A DNA stretch of 64,000 bases, from assembly GCF_031846245.1 (NCBI RefSeq), contig NZ_JAVRIC010000001.1:1-64000 (forward strand), written 5' to 3'. This document shows positions 17,252 to 28,648 of the stretch, piece by piece. The translations under genes and the position numbers were made by a program. Position 1 is the stretch's first letter; every line of letters begins with the position of its first letter. Below the pieces are notes generated by a model, which had not been told where the DNA came from, searched no databases, and was given only the letters and a program-made list of their open reading frames with translations. Origin of the DNA: Banduia mediterranea. Its GTDB lineage: Bacteria; Pseudomonadota; Gammaproteobacteria; Nevskiales; Nevskiaceae.

Positions 17252-18565
17252 ATGATCGATCCACTGGCGCAGCCGCTGACGCTGCCGTGCGGTGCGCGTC
17301 TGCCGAACCGTCTATGCAAGGCGGCGATGACCGAAGGTATGGCGGACGCGAAGCTGCGCGCCACCGAACGCCACGAACGCCTGTACCGAACCTGGTCACT
17401 GGGCGGCGCCGGGCTGCTGCTCAGCGGCAATGTGATGATCGATCGCGAGGTGCTGGAGCGGGCAGGCAATGTCTGCCTCGACGTTCGGCACGGCGTCAGC
17501 GATGAAGCGTTGGAGCGACTGCGCCGCTGGGCGCGTGCCGGCACCGAGGGCGGCAATCATCTGTGGATGCAGATCTCGCATGCCGGGCGACAGTCGCCGC
17601 GCTATCTGACGCGACGCCCGCTGGCGCCTTCGGCGGTGAGCCTGGACCTGCTCGGCAACTACGCACGGCCACGCGCGCTCGAAGAATCGGAAATTCTGGA
17701 TTTCGTGGACCGCTTCGCGCGGGTGGCCGAGCTTGCGCGCGACACCGGCTTCACCGGTGTACAGATTCACTCCGCGCATGGTTATCTGCTGTCCTCGTTC
17801 CTGTCTCCGATCACCAACCAACGCGAGGACGCCTGGGGCGGCAGCCTGGAAAATCGTGCCCGCTTTCTGATCGAAACCCTGCGCGCGGTGCGGGCACGCG
17901 TCGGCGCCGATTTCTGCGTGGGCCTGAAGTTGAATTCGGATGATTTCCGCAAGGGCGGCTTCAGCAACATCGAGTGCCTGAAACTCGTGGAATGGCTCAA
18001 TGCCGAGCAGCTGGACCTGCTTGAAGTCTCCGGCGGAACCTATGAGCAACCGCGCTTGCTGGGCTTCTCGGGCCGTGCCGATTCGGCCGTGCCGGAGCAA
18101 TCCAGCACGCGCCAGCGCGAGGCCTATTTCCTGGACTATGCCCGCGCGATCAAGACGGTGGCGACCATGCCGGTAATGCTGACCGGCGGCTTCCGCTCAC
18201 GCGCCGGAATGTGCGAGGCGATCGACGAAGGGGCCTGCGATGTCATCGGTCTGGCGCGTCCGCTGGCGACCGACCCCGAGGCCCCGTCCCGCCTGCTGTC
18301 CGGCGAGATCGAAATGCTCGATACCTACGAGCAAGGGCTGCGCCTGGGTCGCGCCAAATGGCTGTCGGCCGCCAGTCCGATTCTGCCGCTCAAACTGATC
18401 AACGTGCTCGGCAGCCAGGCCTGGGCGGGACAACAGATGCTGCGCCTCGCGGACGGGCTGGCACCGCAACCCGAACACGGCGTGCTGTGGGCGTTCCTGC
18501 GCTATCTGCGTGATGAACTCAGCGGCGCGGTGCGGCTTTGGCGATCGCGACGCGGGCTCAGTTGA
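17252..18565 (+). CDS. NADH:flavin oxidoreductase, Old Yellow Enzyme family
   Basis: A 437-residue FMN-dependent oxidoreductase. The Old Yellow Enzyme barrel is seen in LPNRLCKAAMTEGMAD, MQISHAGRQ, GVQIHSAHGYLLSSFLSP (active-site His pair), RAGADFCVGLK-like strand and the FMN phosphate-binding MLTGGFRSR plus DVIGLARPLATDP. It resembles the 2,4-dienoyl-CoA reductase/NemA branch but lacks the extra C-terminal FAD/NAD domain, ending in a basic helix. The substrate is unknown. GGAG and GGGGA precede the ATG. Its last eight bases overlap the end of the convergent apaG. Confidence 0.88.
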   Translation: MIDPLAQPLTLPCGARLPNRLCKAAMTEGMADAKLRATERHERLYRTWSLGGAGLLLSGNVMIDREVLERAGNVCLDVRHGVSDEALERLRRWARAGTEGGNHLWMQISHAGRQSPRYLTRRPLAPSAVSLDLLGNYARPRALEESEILDFVDRFARVAELARDTGFTGVQIHSAHGYLLSSFLSPITNQREDAWGGSLENRARFLIETLRAVRARVGADFCVGLKLNSDDFRKGGFSNIECLKLVEWLNAEQLDLLEVSGGTYEQPRLLGFSGRADSAVPEQSSTRQREAYFLDYARAIKTVATMPVMLTGGFRSRAGMCEAIDEGACDVIGLARPLATDPEAPSRLLSGEIEMLDTYEQGLRLGRAKWLSAASPILPLKLINVLGSQAWAGQQMLRLADGLAPQPEHGVLWAFLRYLRDELSGAVRLWRSRRGLS

Positions 18566-18944
18566 GCAACTGCGGCACGGCGAGCCGGAAGGGGCGGATC
18601 GCGGCGTCGAAGCATTCGGTGAAGCCAATCACGGCCATCTGGAAACTGCCGTGCATGGTGCCCACCGGCGTTTCCAGCGGACAGGCGCTGGTGTATTCGA
18701 ACTGTTCGCCGGGTGCCAGCGTCGGTTGATGGCCGACCACGCCGGGGCCGCGCACATCCTCGGTCTGTCCCTGACCATTGGTGATGATCCAGTGGCGGCT
18801 CAACAACTGCACGGTCCTGTCGCCCTCGTTGCGGATCGTCACGTGGTAGGCGAACAGCCAGCGCTCGTTCTCGGGATCAGACTGTTCCTCGATATAGCGA
18901 GGCCGGACCAGAATGCGGATGCCACGGGTGACTGTGTCAGACAT
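18558..18944 (-). CDS. apaG: ApaG protein (Co2+/Mg2+ efflux-associated, FN3-like fold)
   Basis: A 128-residue ApaG. The chain shows the family pattern: IRILVRPRYIEEQSDPE, YHVTIRNEG, LLSRHWIITNGQG, a VRGPGVVGHQPTLAPGE glycine-rich loop and TMHGSFQM. ApaG mutants in enterics affect Co2+ and Mg2+ handling; the molecular role is unsettled. The ATG at 18944 is preferred to an upstream frame extension. It lies 22 nt downstream of sufT, likely in one transcript. Confidence 0.94.
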   Translation of the reverse strand: MSDTVTRGIRILVRPRYIEEQSDPENERWLFAYHVTIRNEGDRTVQLLSRHWIITNGQGQTEDVRGPGVVGHQPTLAPGEQFEYTSACPLETPVGTMHGSFQMAVIGFTECFDAAIRPFRLAVPQLLN

Positions 18945-18966
18945 TCGAAGTTCGGTCCGGATCGAT

Positions 18967-19515
18967 TCAGAACATGCCCAGCGCAAGCTGCGCGGTTTCG
19001 GACATCATCTCGCGCGTCCACGGCGGATCGAAAGTCAGTTCGACCTCTGCGTCCTCAACGGTCGGAACTTCGAGCAGCTTGCTACGCACGTCATTGACCA
19101 GAAAATCACCCATGCCGCAGCCCGGCGCGGTCAGCGTCATCTGCACCGAGGCACGGCGCGAACCGTCGTCCTGCTTGTCGAGCCGGCATTCATAGATCAA
19201 TCCGAGTTCGACAATATCGATCGGAATCTCCGGGTCGTAGCAGGTCTTGAGCTGCGCCCAGCAGGCTTTCTCGACGTCCTCGTCGCTGGCCTCGGCGGGG
19301 ATCTCGACCGTGGCCGGCGGCTCGCGCCCGATCACGTCCGCATCTTTGCCTTCGATACGGAACATATGGCCTTCCACCAGCACGGTGAAGCTGCTGCCGA
19401 GCGCCTGCGTGACCGTGGCCTTGGCGCCTTCGGGCAGTTCGACTTTCTGGCCGGACGGGACCAGCGCGGCGACGACGTCACGCGTCAGAGCGACTGTTTC
19501 CTGGGTTTCTTGCAT
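18967..19515 (-). CDS. sufT: SufT family Fe-S cluster assembly protein (MIP18/DUF59)
   Basis: A 182-residue protein with the DUF59 (MIP18-like) domain in its second half: DPEIPIDIVELGLIYE, the metal-coordinating Cys in LTAPGCGMGD, and a VELTFDPPWT end. The N-terminal extension (residues 1-80) is the SufT-specific part. SufT helps mature Fe-S proteins. The suf operon itself is not in this window. The ATG at 19515 opens a two-gene unit with apaG. Confidence 0.88.
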   Translation of the reverse strand: MQETQETVALTRDVVAALVPSGQKVELPEGAKATVTQALGSSFTVLVEGHMFRIEGKDADVIGREPPATVEIPAEASDEDVEKACWAQLKTCYDPEIPIDIVELGLIYECRLDKQDDGSRRASVQMTLTAPGCGMGDFLVNDVRSKLLEVPTVEDAEVELTFDPPWTREMMSETAQLALGMF

Positions 19516-19647
19516 CGTATGGAAATCGTTGATTCGAACGGCTTGCAGAGCCGAACAGTCTAAACCTCCGGCGTGGTGCCCGCATCCGCGTCACGATCTC
19601 GCGTGTAAGCTTCGCCAGCCCCGTGCCCCCGAACAAGGAGAATTCCA

Positions 19648-20406
19648 ATGACCGTTGTTCCTACATCCGCCACATCGTTGCGATTCGTCCTGACCCTGGC
19701 GGTCGCCGCCCTGTGTCTGAGCCCGGCGCTCGCACTGGCGCAGAATCCGCCGCCGATGCCCCCCCGCGCGATCTCGGTTTCCGGCAACGGTTCGGTACAC
19801 ACCCAGCCCGACCAGGCTTCCGTGAGCATGGCCGTGGACATCGTGGACGCGAAACTGGACACGGCGGAGGCCTCGGTCAGCCGCAGCGTTCGCGATTTTC
19901 TGGCGGCGGCGCGCAAGCTCGGCATCAGCGACAAGGATCTCGCCAGCGGCGCGGTCAGCGTGCGGCCCGAGTACGTCTGGGACGAGGAAACGCGCAAGCA
20001 GAAAATGGTCGGCTATCGCGTGCGCCGCGGCATCGTGGTCTCGCTCAAGGAGTTGGGCAAGCTCGGCGATCTGCTGCAAGCCGCCACCGGCGCCGGCATC
20101 AACGAGATTTCCCCGCCGACGCTGGAATCCTCGCGCGCCAAGTCGCTGCAGCGCGAAGCCCTGGTCAAGGCCACGCAGGACGCGCAGGAAAAGGCCGCGC
20201 TGCTCGCCAAGACCCTGGGCGTGGCGCTTGGACCGGTGCTTAGGCTGTCGGCGGACGACGGCATGAGCGCACCGCCCGTGCCGATGATGAAGGCTTCGCG
20301 GATGGTCGCGGACTCGGCCGAAAGCGGCAATTCCGGCATGGGCATCTCCACCGGCGAGATCGAGTTCCAGGCCAACGTGCACGCGGAGTTCGAACTCCAG
20401 CCGTAG
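19648..20406 (+). CDS. SIMPL-domain (DUF541) periplasmic protein
   Basis: A 252-residue exported protein with a clear signal peptide (RFVLTLAVAALCLSPALALA). The mature part is the SIMPL/DUF541 fold: AISVSGNGSVHTQPDQASVS, YRVRRGIVVSLKEL and a repeated A-A--KA-ALA helical segment. Bacterial members such as YggE protect against oxidative stress by an unknown mechanism. AAGGAG precedes the ATG. It is read alone, ahead of purE. Confidence 0.88.
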   Translation: MTVVPTSATSLRFVLTLAVAALCLSPALALAQNPPPMPPRAISVSGNGSVHTQPDQASVSMAVDIVDAKLDTAEASVSRSVRDFLAAARKLGISDKDLASGAVSVRPEYVWDEETRKQKMVGYRVRRGIVVSLKELGKLGDLLQAATGAGINEISPPTLESSRAKSLQREALVKATQDAQEKAALLAKTLGVALGPVLRLSADDGMSAPPVPMMKASRMVADSAESGNSGMGISTGEIEFQANVHAEFELQP

Positions 20407-20507
20407 GAGCCAGGCCGCGGCGGACCCGATCGAGCATGGCGCCTTTCGGCACAGGCGCCGCAGTGCCATAATCCGTCGCTTTCTCCGCAGCAAGGGGCAG
20501 ATCCAAG

Positions 20508-21002
20508 GTGGCCGAAAGCAAGGCGTTGGTTGGCGTGATCATGGGCTCGCGCTCCGATTGGGAGACGATGTCGCACGCCACCGAGATACTCGATCGGCTG
20601 CAGCTGCCCTATGAAGCCGAGGTGGTGTCTGCGCACCGCACGCCGGATCGTCTGTTCGAATACGCGCAGACAGCCCAGGCGCGCGGGCTGCGCGTGATCA
20701 TTGCCGGCGCCGGCGGCGCCGCGCATCTGCCCGGCATGACGGCCGCCAAGACCATGCTTCCGGTCCTCGGCGTGCCGGTACAGTCCAAGGCACTGTCGGG
20801 CATGGATTCGCTGCTGTCGATCGTGCAGATGCCAGCCGGTATTCCGGTGGCCAGCTTTGCGATCGGCCGCGCCGGCGCGGTCAATGCCGCGCTGTTCGCC
20901 GCCGCGATGCTGGCCACCGGCGACACCGCTTTGGCGCAGCGCCTGCAACAATTTCGGGACGCGCAGACCCAAGACGTGCTCGACGCAGCGCAGCTGCCGT
21001 GA
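20508..21002 (+). CDS. purE: N5-carboxyaminoimidazole ribonucleotide mutase
   Basis: A 164-residue class I PurE, which converts N5-CAIR to CAIR in purine synthesis. Motifs GSRSDWETM (phosphate binding), SAHRTPDR and [11 protein letters not shown] are intact. The start is a GTG with AAGG just before it. Its stop overlaps the GTG of purK, so the two subunits of the pathway step are translationally coupled. Confidence 0.95.
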   Translation: MAESKALVGVIMGSRSDWETMSHATEILDRLQLPYEAEVVSAHRTPDRLFEYAQTAQARGLRVIIAGAGGAAHLPGMTAAKTMLPVLGVPVQSKALSGMDSLLSIVQMPAGIPVASFAIGRAGAVNAALFAAAMLATGDTALAQRLQQFRDAQTQDVLDAAQLP

Positions 21003-22081
21003 AGATCGGGATTCTCGGCGCCGGCCAGCTGGGACGCATGCTGGCCCTGGCAGGCTATCCACTGGATCTCGAATTCACGTTCCTCGATCCGGCCACGGAT
21101 GCCTGCGCCGCTCCGCTGGGCACGCACCTGCACGCGGACTACGAGGACGAATCCGCACTCGCCCGTTTCTGCGAACAGATCGATGTGGCGACCTACGAAT
21201 TCGAGAACGTGCCGGCCTTCACCGCCGGCTTCGTCGGCGGCCTCAAGCCGCTGATGCCGCATCCTCGTGCGCTGATCGCCGCTCAGGACCGCTGCTCGGA
21301 AAAGCAGCTGTTCACCTCCTTGGGCATTCCGGTTGCCGGCAATGTCTCGGTGGGCAGCCTGGAACAGTTGCGCGCCGCGACCCGGGACATCGGTACGCCC
21401 GGCATCGTCAAGACACGGCGCTTCGGCTACGACGGCAAGGGCCAGAAGATCATTCGCGGTGAAGCCGATGTCGCCGCCGCCTGGGAATCACTCGGCTCCC
21501 GTCCGCTGATCTACGAAGCCTTCGTCGACTATCAGCGCGAGGTCTCGATGATCGGCGTGCGCGCCGCCGACGGTACCACCGCCTTCTATCCGCTGAGCGA
21601 GAACGTGCACCGCGACGGCATTCTGCGTGTTTCCACCCCCAGAGCGCACGACGCGCTGCAGGCCCTGGCCGAGGACTACACGCTGCGCGTGCTGGAACAT
21701 CTGGACTACGTGGGCGTGATGGCCTTCGAGTTCTTCGTGGTCGGCGATGAGCTGTACGCGAACGAAATTGCACCGCGGGTACACAACTCGGGGCATTGGA
21801 CGATGGACGGCGCGGTCTGTTCGCAGTTCGAGAACCATCTGCGCGCGATCGCCGGGCTGCCTCTGGGCGAAACCCGCCTGCGCGCACCCTGCGCAATGAT
21901 CAATTTCATCGGCGAGGTTCCGCCCACGGAACAGCTGCTGGCGATTCCGGAACTGCATCTGCACCTCTACGGAAAGACCCCGAAGCCACTGCGCAAGGTC
22001 GGCCACGCCAATATCATGGCGCCGGATCATCGAACGCTGCAGGATCGTGTGGCCGCCGTCGAACGGCTCTGCTTGAGCTGA
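20999..22081 (+). CDS. purK: N5-carboxyaminoimidazole ribonucleotide synthase
   Basis: A 360-residue ATP-grasp enzyme that makes N5-CAIR from AIR, bicarbonate and ATP. Features: [49 protein letters not shown], all PurK-specific. A GTG start overlaps the purE stop by four bases. It ends 18 nt from the convergent ParA gene with no obvious terminator between. Confidence 0.95.
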   Translation: MKIGILGAGQLGRMLALAGYPLDLEFTFLDPATDACAAPLGTHLHADYEDESALARFCEQIDVATYEFENVPAFTAGFVGGLKPLMPHPRALIAAQDRCSEKQLFTSLGIPVAGNVSVGSLEQLRAATRDIGTPGIVKTRRFGYDGKGQKIIRGEADVAAAWESLGSRPLIYEAFVDYQREVSMIGVRAADGTTAFYPLSENVHRDGILRVSTPRAHDALQALAEDYTLRVLEHLDYVGVMAFEFFVVGDELYANEIAPRVHNSGHWTMDGAVCSQFENHLRAIAGLPLGETRLRAPCAMINFIGEVPPTEQLLAIPELHLHLYGKTPKPLRKVGHANIMAPDHRTLQDRVAAVERLCLS

Positions 22082-22099
22082 GCGGCGGCGCGGCGCGCT

Positions 22100-22867
22100 T
22101 CAGTCCGGCTGCTGCAAGCGCTTGAGACTGCGCTGAGCTTCTTTCCAGAGCGCATCGTAGGCCAGGTTTGCCACGTGCAGGCCCGGCGCGTAGGTTGCCA
22201 GCGGCGCACGGTATTCGCCCATGCGTTCGACCATCGAGGAGTACGGAATCGAGGTTCGACAGGCACCGGCCATCGCAGGCGGGGGATGGTCGAGCAATTC
22301 GTTGTGGAGATGACGACGACGGTCGACCATCGAGTAGAACGGCTTGAGCTTGGTCTCGTCCAGGTTCTTGCTGCGGAAGTATTCACGCAGCTGTTCCAGC
22401 GCCCGTACCGACAGATGCGTCGGCACCACCGGCACCAGAATCAGGTCCGAGGCTTCGAAAATTGCCTCGGCGAGGTGCGAGATCGTCGGCGGACAGTCCA
22501 GCACGACCAGCTGGTACTGCTCCGAGAACGGCTTGAGCAGGCGGCTCAGGACCTGACGCGGCCGGTCCGCCTTCTTCATCAGCACGTCCAGCGAACGGAA
22601 CGAGAAGTCGGCCGGAATCAGTGACAGCCGCTCGAAGGCCGTGGGCTGGACCAGCCGGCCCACCGGCGTGGAACCGTCGATCAGCTTGCGCGCCTTGGCA
22701 GCGGTCTCTTCGGCTTCCAGATACCAGCTGGCGGCACCCTGGGCATCCAGATCGAACAACAGGGTGTGCAGGCCGGATGCGGCGGCGAGACAGGCCATGT
22801 TGACGGCGGCGGCGGTCTTGCCGACACCTCCCTTGAGGTTGTACAGCGCGAGCGTTTGCATCGTCAT
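22100..22867 (-). CDS. Orphan ParA/MinD-family ATPase
   Basis: A 255-residue deviant Walker A ATPase. The P-loop is KGGVGKTAAAVN (residues 12-23), with a second loop FDLDAQGAASWYL and VVLDCPPTISHL. Unlike the chromosomal partition ParA, it lacks an N-terminal helix-turn-helix, has no ParB neighbour and lies alone, so it is an orphan ParA acting perhaps in positioning or plasmid-like partition of unknown cargo. Its start codon overlaps the stop of the eroded DegV frame, so translation is probably coupled to it. It ends close to and convergent with purK. Confidence 0.8.
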   Translation of the reverse strand: MTMQTLALYNLKGGVGKTAAAVNMACLAAASGLHTLLFDLDAQGAASWYLEAEETAAKARKLIDGSTPVGRLVQPTAFERLSLIPADFSFRSLDVLMKKADRPRQVLSRLLKPFSEQYQLVVLDCPPTISHLAEAIFEASDLILVPVVPTHLSVRALEQLREYFRSKNLDETKLKPFYSMVDRRRHLHNELLDHPPPAMAGACRTSIPYSSMVERMGEYRAPLATYAPGLHVANLAYDALWKEAQRSLKRLQQPD

Positions 22868-23097
22868 TGGTCGGATTTTAAGGGACGCCGATCGAGCGGC
22901 TCAGGATGCAAAAGGTACATGATCACGGGCGAACGCGATGCCGAGCGTTCCAGGAACACGGCGCGAATCTGCTCGGCGCTATAGGACAGCATTTCGTTAC
23001 CGAGACGGATGCTGATCGGCAGTATTCGAATGCCGTGCTGTCGAATGAACTCCTGCGGCAAATCACAGCTGGCGTCCGCCACGATTCCTATGCGCAT
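22864..23097 (-). pseudogene. Eroded DegV-family gene, coupled to the ParA gene
   Basis: A 77-codon frame starting at the ATG at 23097 with a strong GGAGG ribosome site. It opens as a DegV fatty-acid-binding protein (RIGIVADASCDLPQEFI, then ILPISIRLG) and then passes directly to short segments (YSAEQIRAVFLER, SASRSPVI) that in full-length relatives, as I recall them, are separated by tens of residues. The whole DegV family is about 280 residues, so internal in-frame deletions and loss of the C-terminal two thirds are inferred. The stop overlaps the ParA start, which may keep this leader translated. It could still encode a functional small peptide. Confidence 0.6.
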
Positions 23098-23150
23098 CTG
23101 GTTCTTTCCTCCCGATCTTGTTCTTGAACATCTCGGCGACGCGAAACACA

Positions 23151-23175
23151 GATCATCCCTGGAGATCATCCCTGG
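23151..23175. repeat. Tandem 12-nt direct repeat in a divergent intergenic region
   Basis: GATCATCCCTGG occurs twice (23151-23162 and 23164-23175), one base apart, between the DegV remnant and the amidase gene, upstream of both. This could be a paired binding site for a regulator; nothing else supports it. Confidence 0.5.
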
Positions 23176-23282
23176 CGCTGCAACGACCGGCGGAATCGAG
23201 ACGACCCGATTTTCCCGGCTTGCCGCAGCCGTGCCGGCACCGCAGAGTACCGCTGTCCAGAATGCTCAAGGGGAAGCCCCGG

Positions 23283-24878
23283 ATGGAATTCCAAGCACGC
23301 TCGCGGTCGCCTGCCGCCCGGCGATTTTGCATGCTGCTGCTGCTTGCCATATCGCCGTCGGCCTGGTGCCTGTCCGCGGCCACGGCCCTGCACGAGGCCG
23401 ACATCACCACGCTGCAAGCGGAAATGGACGCCGGGCGGCTCAGCTCGCATGAACTGGTCGAGCATTTCCTGCGACGCATCGACGCCTTGGACCGACACGG
23501 ACCCACACTCAACAGCGTCATCGAACTGAATCCGGACGCCCTGACCATCGCCGATCGGCTGGACGCGGAGCGCCTCAAACACGGACCGCGCAGTGCGATG
23601 CACGGCATTCCGATCCTGCTCAAGGACAATATCGACACCGCAGACCGCATGCATACCAGCGCCGGTTCGCTGGCATTGATGAATGATCGGCCGAGTGAGG
23701 ACGCGTCTATCGTGCAGCGGCTGCGCGACGCCGGTGCGGTCATTCTCGGCAAGACCAATCTCAGCGAATGGGCCAACTTCCGCTCATCGCGCTCGTCCAG
23801 CGGCTGGAGCGGTCGCGGCGGCCAGACGCTGAATCCCTACGATCCGGCGCGCAGCCCCTGCGGCTCCAGTTCAGGTTCCGGCGTGGCGGTCGCTGCCGGC
23901 TTCGCGGTCGTGGCAATCGGCACCGAAACCGATGGATCGATCGTCTGCCCCAGCAGCGTCAACGGCATCGTCGGAATCAAGCCAACGATCGGACTGGTGT
24001 CGCGTCGCGGCATCGTGCCGATCTCGGCCAGCCAGGACACTGCCGGCCCGATGGCGCGCAGCGTCGCCGACGCCGCCATTGTGCTCGCGGTGATTGCCGG
24101 CGCCGATGCCGAAGACCCAGCCACTGACGCTTTGAACGAGCGCTCGATTCCCGACTACCCGGCTTTGCTGAAAGACAGACAGGCACTGCGTGGCGCGCGC
24201 ATCGGTGTTGCGCGCGATCTCGCCGGCTTTCACGAAGGTGTGGATGTCGTCTTCGAGCAGGCCATCGTCGCGCTGCGTGCCGCAGGCGCCGTGATCGTCG
24301 ATCCGGCAAACCTCGAACTCGACGAAAGTCTTGGTGACGACGAATTTACCGTACTGCTCTACGAGTTCAAGGACGGCTTGGCGCACTACCTCGCCACACG
24401 CCCCGAGGCGCCGCAGGATCTGGGTGCGCTGATCGACTACAACCGTGCCCATCCGCAACAGGAGATGCCGTATTTCAGGCAAGAGCTGTTCCTGGCGGCG
24501 AACGAGAAAGCAAGCCTGGACTCGCCGGAGTATCTGAAAGCGAAGGAGCGCGCACAGCGTCTGGCGGGGCCGGACGGTATCGATGCCGCGATCCGCAGGC
24601 ACCGGCTCGATGCCCTGATCGCACCCACGGTGGGCGCCGCTTGGACGATCGATTTGGTCAACGGCGATCACTACCCCGGCGGCAACGCATCGACGGCGCC
24701 GGCTGTATCCGGCTACCCGCACATCACCGTGCCAGCGGGCTATCTGCACGGCCTGCCGGTCGGTGTCAGCTTTTTCGGACCCGCCTGGAGCGAGCCCTCG
24801 CTACTGCAGTTTGCGAATGACTACGAGCACAAGACAAACATCCGGCAAACACCGATGTTGCCGGGTCCGGCTCCGTAA
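23283..24878 (+). CDS. Secreted amidase, amidase-signature family
   Basis: A 531-residue amidase-signature hydrolase. A hydrophobic segment (CMLLLLAISPSAWCLSA) at the N-terminus suggests export. The Ser-cisSer-Lys triad is complete: Lys in PILLKDNIDTAD, the cis-Ser in SPCGSSSGSGVAVAAG, and the nucleophile in GTETDGSIVCPS. Relatives include peptide amidases and Glu-tRNA amidotransferase subunit A; the export signal and length favour a peptide or amide hydrolase of the envelope. The ATG at 23283 follows AAGGGG; another ATG seven codons upstream is possible. It is divergent from the DegV-ParA pair. Confidence 0.85.
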   Translation: MEFQARSRSPAARRFCMLLLLAISPSAWCLSAATALHEADITTLQAEMDAGRLSSHELVEHFLRRIDALDRHGPTLNSVIELNPDALTIADRLDAERLKHGPRSAMHGIPILLKDNIDTADRMHTSAGSLALMNDRPSEDASIVQRLRDAGAVILGKTNLSEWANFRSSRSSSGWSGRGGQTLNPYDPARSPCGSSSGSGVAVAAGFAVVAIGTETDGSIVCPSSVNGIVGIKPTIGLVSRRGIVPISASQDTAGPMARSVADAAIVLAVIAGADAEDPATDALNERSIPDYPALLKDRQALRGARIGVARDLAGFHEGVDVVFEQAIVALRAAGAVIVDPANLELDESLGDDEFTVLLYEFKDGLAHYLATRPEAPQDLGALIDYNRAHPQQEMPYFRQELFLAANEKASLDSPEYLKAKERAQRLAGPDGIDAAIRRHRLDALIAPTVGAAWTIDLVNGDHYPGGNASTAPAVSGYPHITVPAGYLHGLPVGVSFFGPAWSEPSLLQFANDYEHKTNIRQTPMLPGPAP

Positions 24879-25049
24879 CGAAGTGATCGCGCACGAACTT
24901 GTCTGTTTCTCGCGCAAAGGCGCAGGAATAAGAATAGTGTCGTGACTCAGCCTTGGGTCTTGGCAGCCTTCACGCGAGACCGAACGCCACGGCTTTTCCG
25001 GAGCGAAGCAAAGGCAAACGTGTCGGCTGAAACCGAGGTTTAACGCCTA

Positions 25050-27551
<2,502 letters not shown>

Positions 27552-28634
27552 TCAATCGTCTCGGGAACGAACCTGCCCTTGTTCCACGTGGAACAGTGTG
27601 CCGCCGAGCAATGCCTGCAAACCCGGATCGATCTGCAAGGCCGTAATAAAAAGCTGACCTTCATAAGTCTTGAGAACGTCGACAAAGCGACTTTGGAATT
27701 CCGCCCCAAGTTCGGCTGGGAGGTCATCGATCAACAGTATCGGGGGTGCACCACGTTCGATCCGGATCAATTCGGCCTGTGCCAGCACCAGGGCCGCGAT
27801 CAGCATCTTTTGCTGTCCGCGGCTCACATGATTGCGAACGCTGTGTTCACCGAAGCGAATCCGAAGTTCGGCGCGATGCGGCCCTTCAACGGTTTGCCGC
27901 ATTCGTCGGTCACGATCGCGGCCGGCATCCAGGGCCTCAGCGAAGCCGAGTTCCCGACGCCACCCTTGCTGAAGCTCGACGGTCCACCGTTCAATCCCGA
28001 GCAGGCGTCCTACGTGGTGGTTCAATATTGGCCGCAAACGCTCAAGGTACGCCTTGCGCAGCTCGGCAACCTGCACTGCGGAGTTGATGAGATCATTGTC
28101 CCAAGCGCGCAGCAGCCGGTCGCTGGCGCTTTGTCGCAAGGCCTGGTTTCGTTGTCGCAACGCGCGCTCGTAGGTCCGCCACACCTTCAAGAAGCGATGT
28201 TCCACGTGGAACACGCCCCAATCCAGGTATCGCCGACGATAGCCCGGCCCGTCTTCCAGTAACCGATGCTGCGCTGGATCAATCACCTGAATCGGCAGGC
28301 GCTCCACAAGCTCCGCTCGCTTGGCCTCATGCGAATCGATGTGAACAGATGTTTGACCGTTCTGCCAGCGCATCAGCATCGCTGAACCGGGCGTACCATC
28401 ATCTGCGCTCTGGAGTCGGCCGCGCACGCCCCAATGCTGACCGGCAGGGCCGGCTAGCTCCCCAGCAGACGAGCCGCGAAACGAGCGTGCGCGTCCCAAC
28501 ACAAATATGCTTTCCAGCAGGCTGGTCTTCCCTGCCGCATTGGCGCCCACAAAAAGATTGAGCCGCGCATGCGGCTCAATCGAATACTTTTCCAGACAGC
28601 GGAAATTCTGAGCCGCCAGGGCACTTAACCACAT
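27552..28634 (-). CDS. recF: DNA replication and repair protein RecF
   Basis: A 360-residue SMC-like ATPase that loads RecA at single-strand gaps with RecO and RecR. The Walker A is GANAAGKTSLLE, the signature VSRGQQKMLIAAL, and Walker B ILLIDDLPAEL. The gene carries two parS sites within its coding sequence, giving the peptide FHVE twice (in VFHVEHRF and in LFHVEQG near the C-terminus). The ATG at 28634 is close behind dnaN (14 nt) and fits the family start MWLSALAAQNFR. Confidence 0.97.
   Translation of the reverse strand: MWLSALAAQNFRCLEKYSIEPHARLNLFVGANAAGKTSLLESIFVLGRARSFRGSSAGELAGPAGQHWGVRGRLQSADDGTPGSAMLMRWQNGQTSVHIDSHEAKRAELVERLPIQVIDPAQHRLLEDGPGYRRRYLDWGVFHVEHRFLKVWRTYERALRQRNQALRQSASDRLLRAWDNDLINSAVQVAELRKAYLERLRPILNHHVGRLLGIERWTVELQQGWRRELGFAEALDAGRDRDRRMRQTVEGPHRAELRIRFGEHSVRNHVSRGQQKMLIAALVLAQAELIRIERGAPPILLIDDLPAELGAEFQSRFVDVLKTYEGQLFITALQIDPGLQALLGGTLFHVEQGQVRSRDD
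27580..27595. other. parS site 1 (ParB-binding centromere site)
   Basis: TGTTCCACGTGGAACA is a perfect 16-bp palindrome matching the parS consensus of gammaproteobacteria. It is inside the 3' end of recF. Confidence 0.9.
28198..28213. other. parS site 2 (ParB-binding centromere site)
   Basis: A second perfect copy of TGTTCCACGTGGAACA, 618 nt from the first, also inside recF. Two identical palindromes in one gene rule out chance. Confidence 0.9.
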
Positions 28635-28648
28635 TGCCTGACCGGTGA

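Noticed and set aside
22100-22867. ParA as the chromosomal partition protein
   Set aside because: No parB beside it, no N-terminal helix-turn-helix, and not in the usual mnmG-rsmG neighbourhood.
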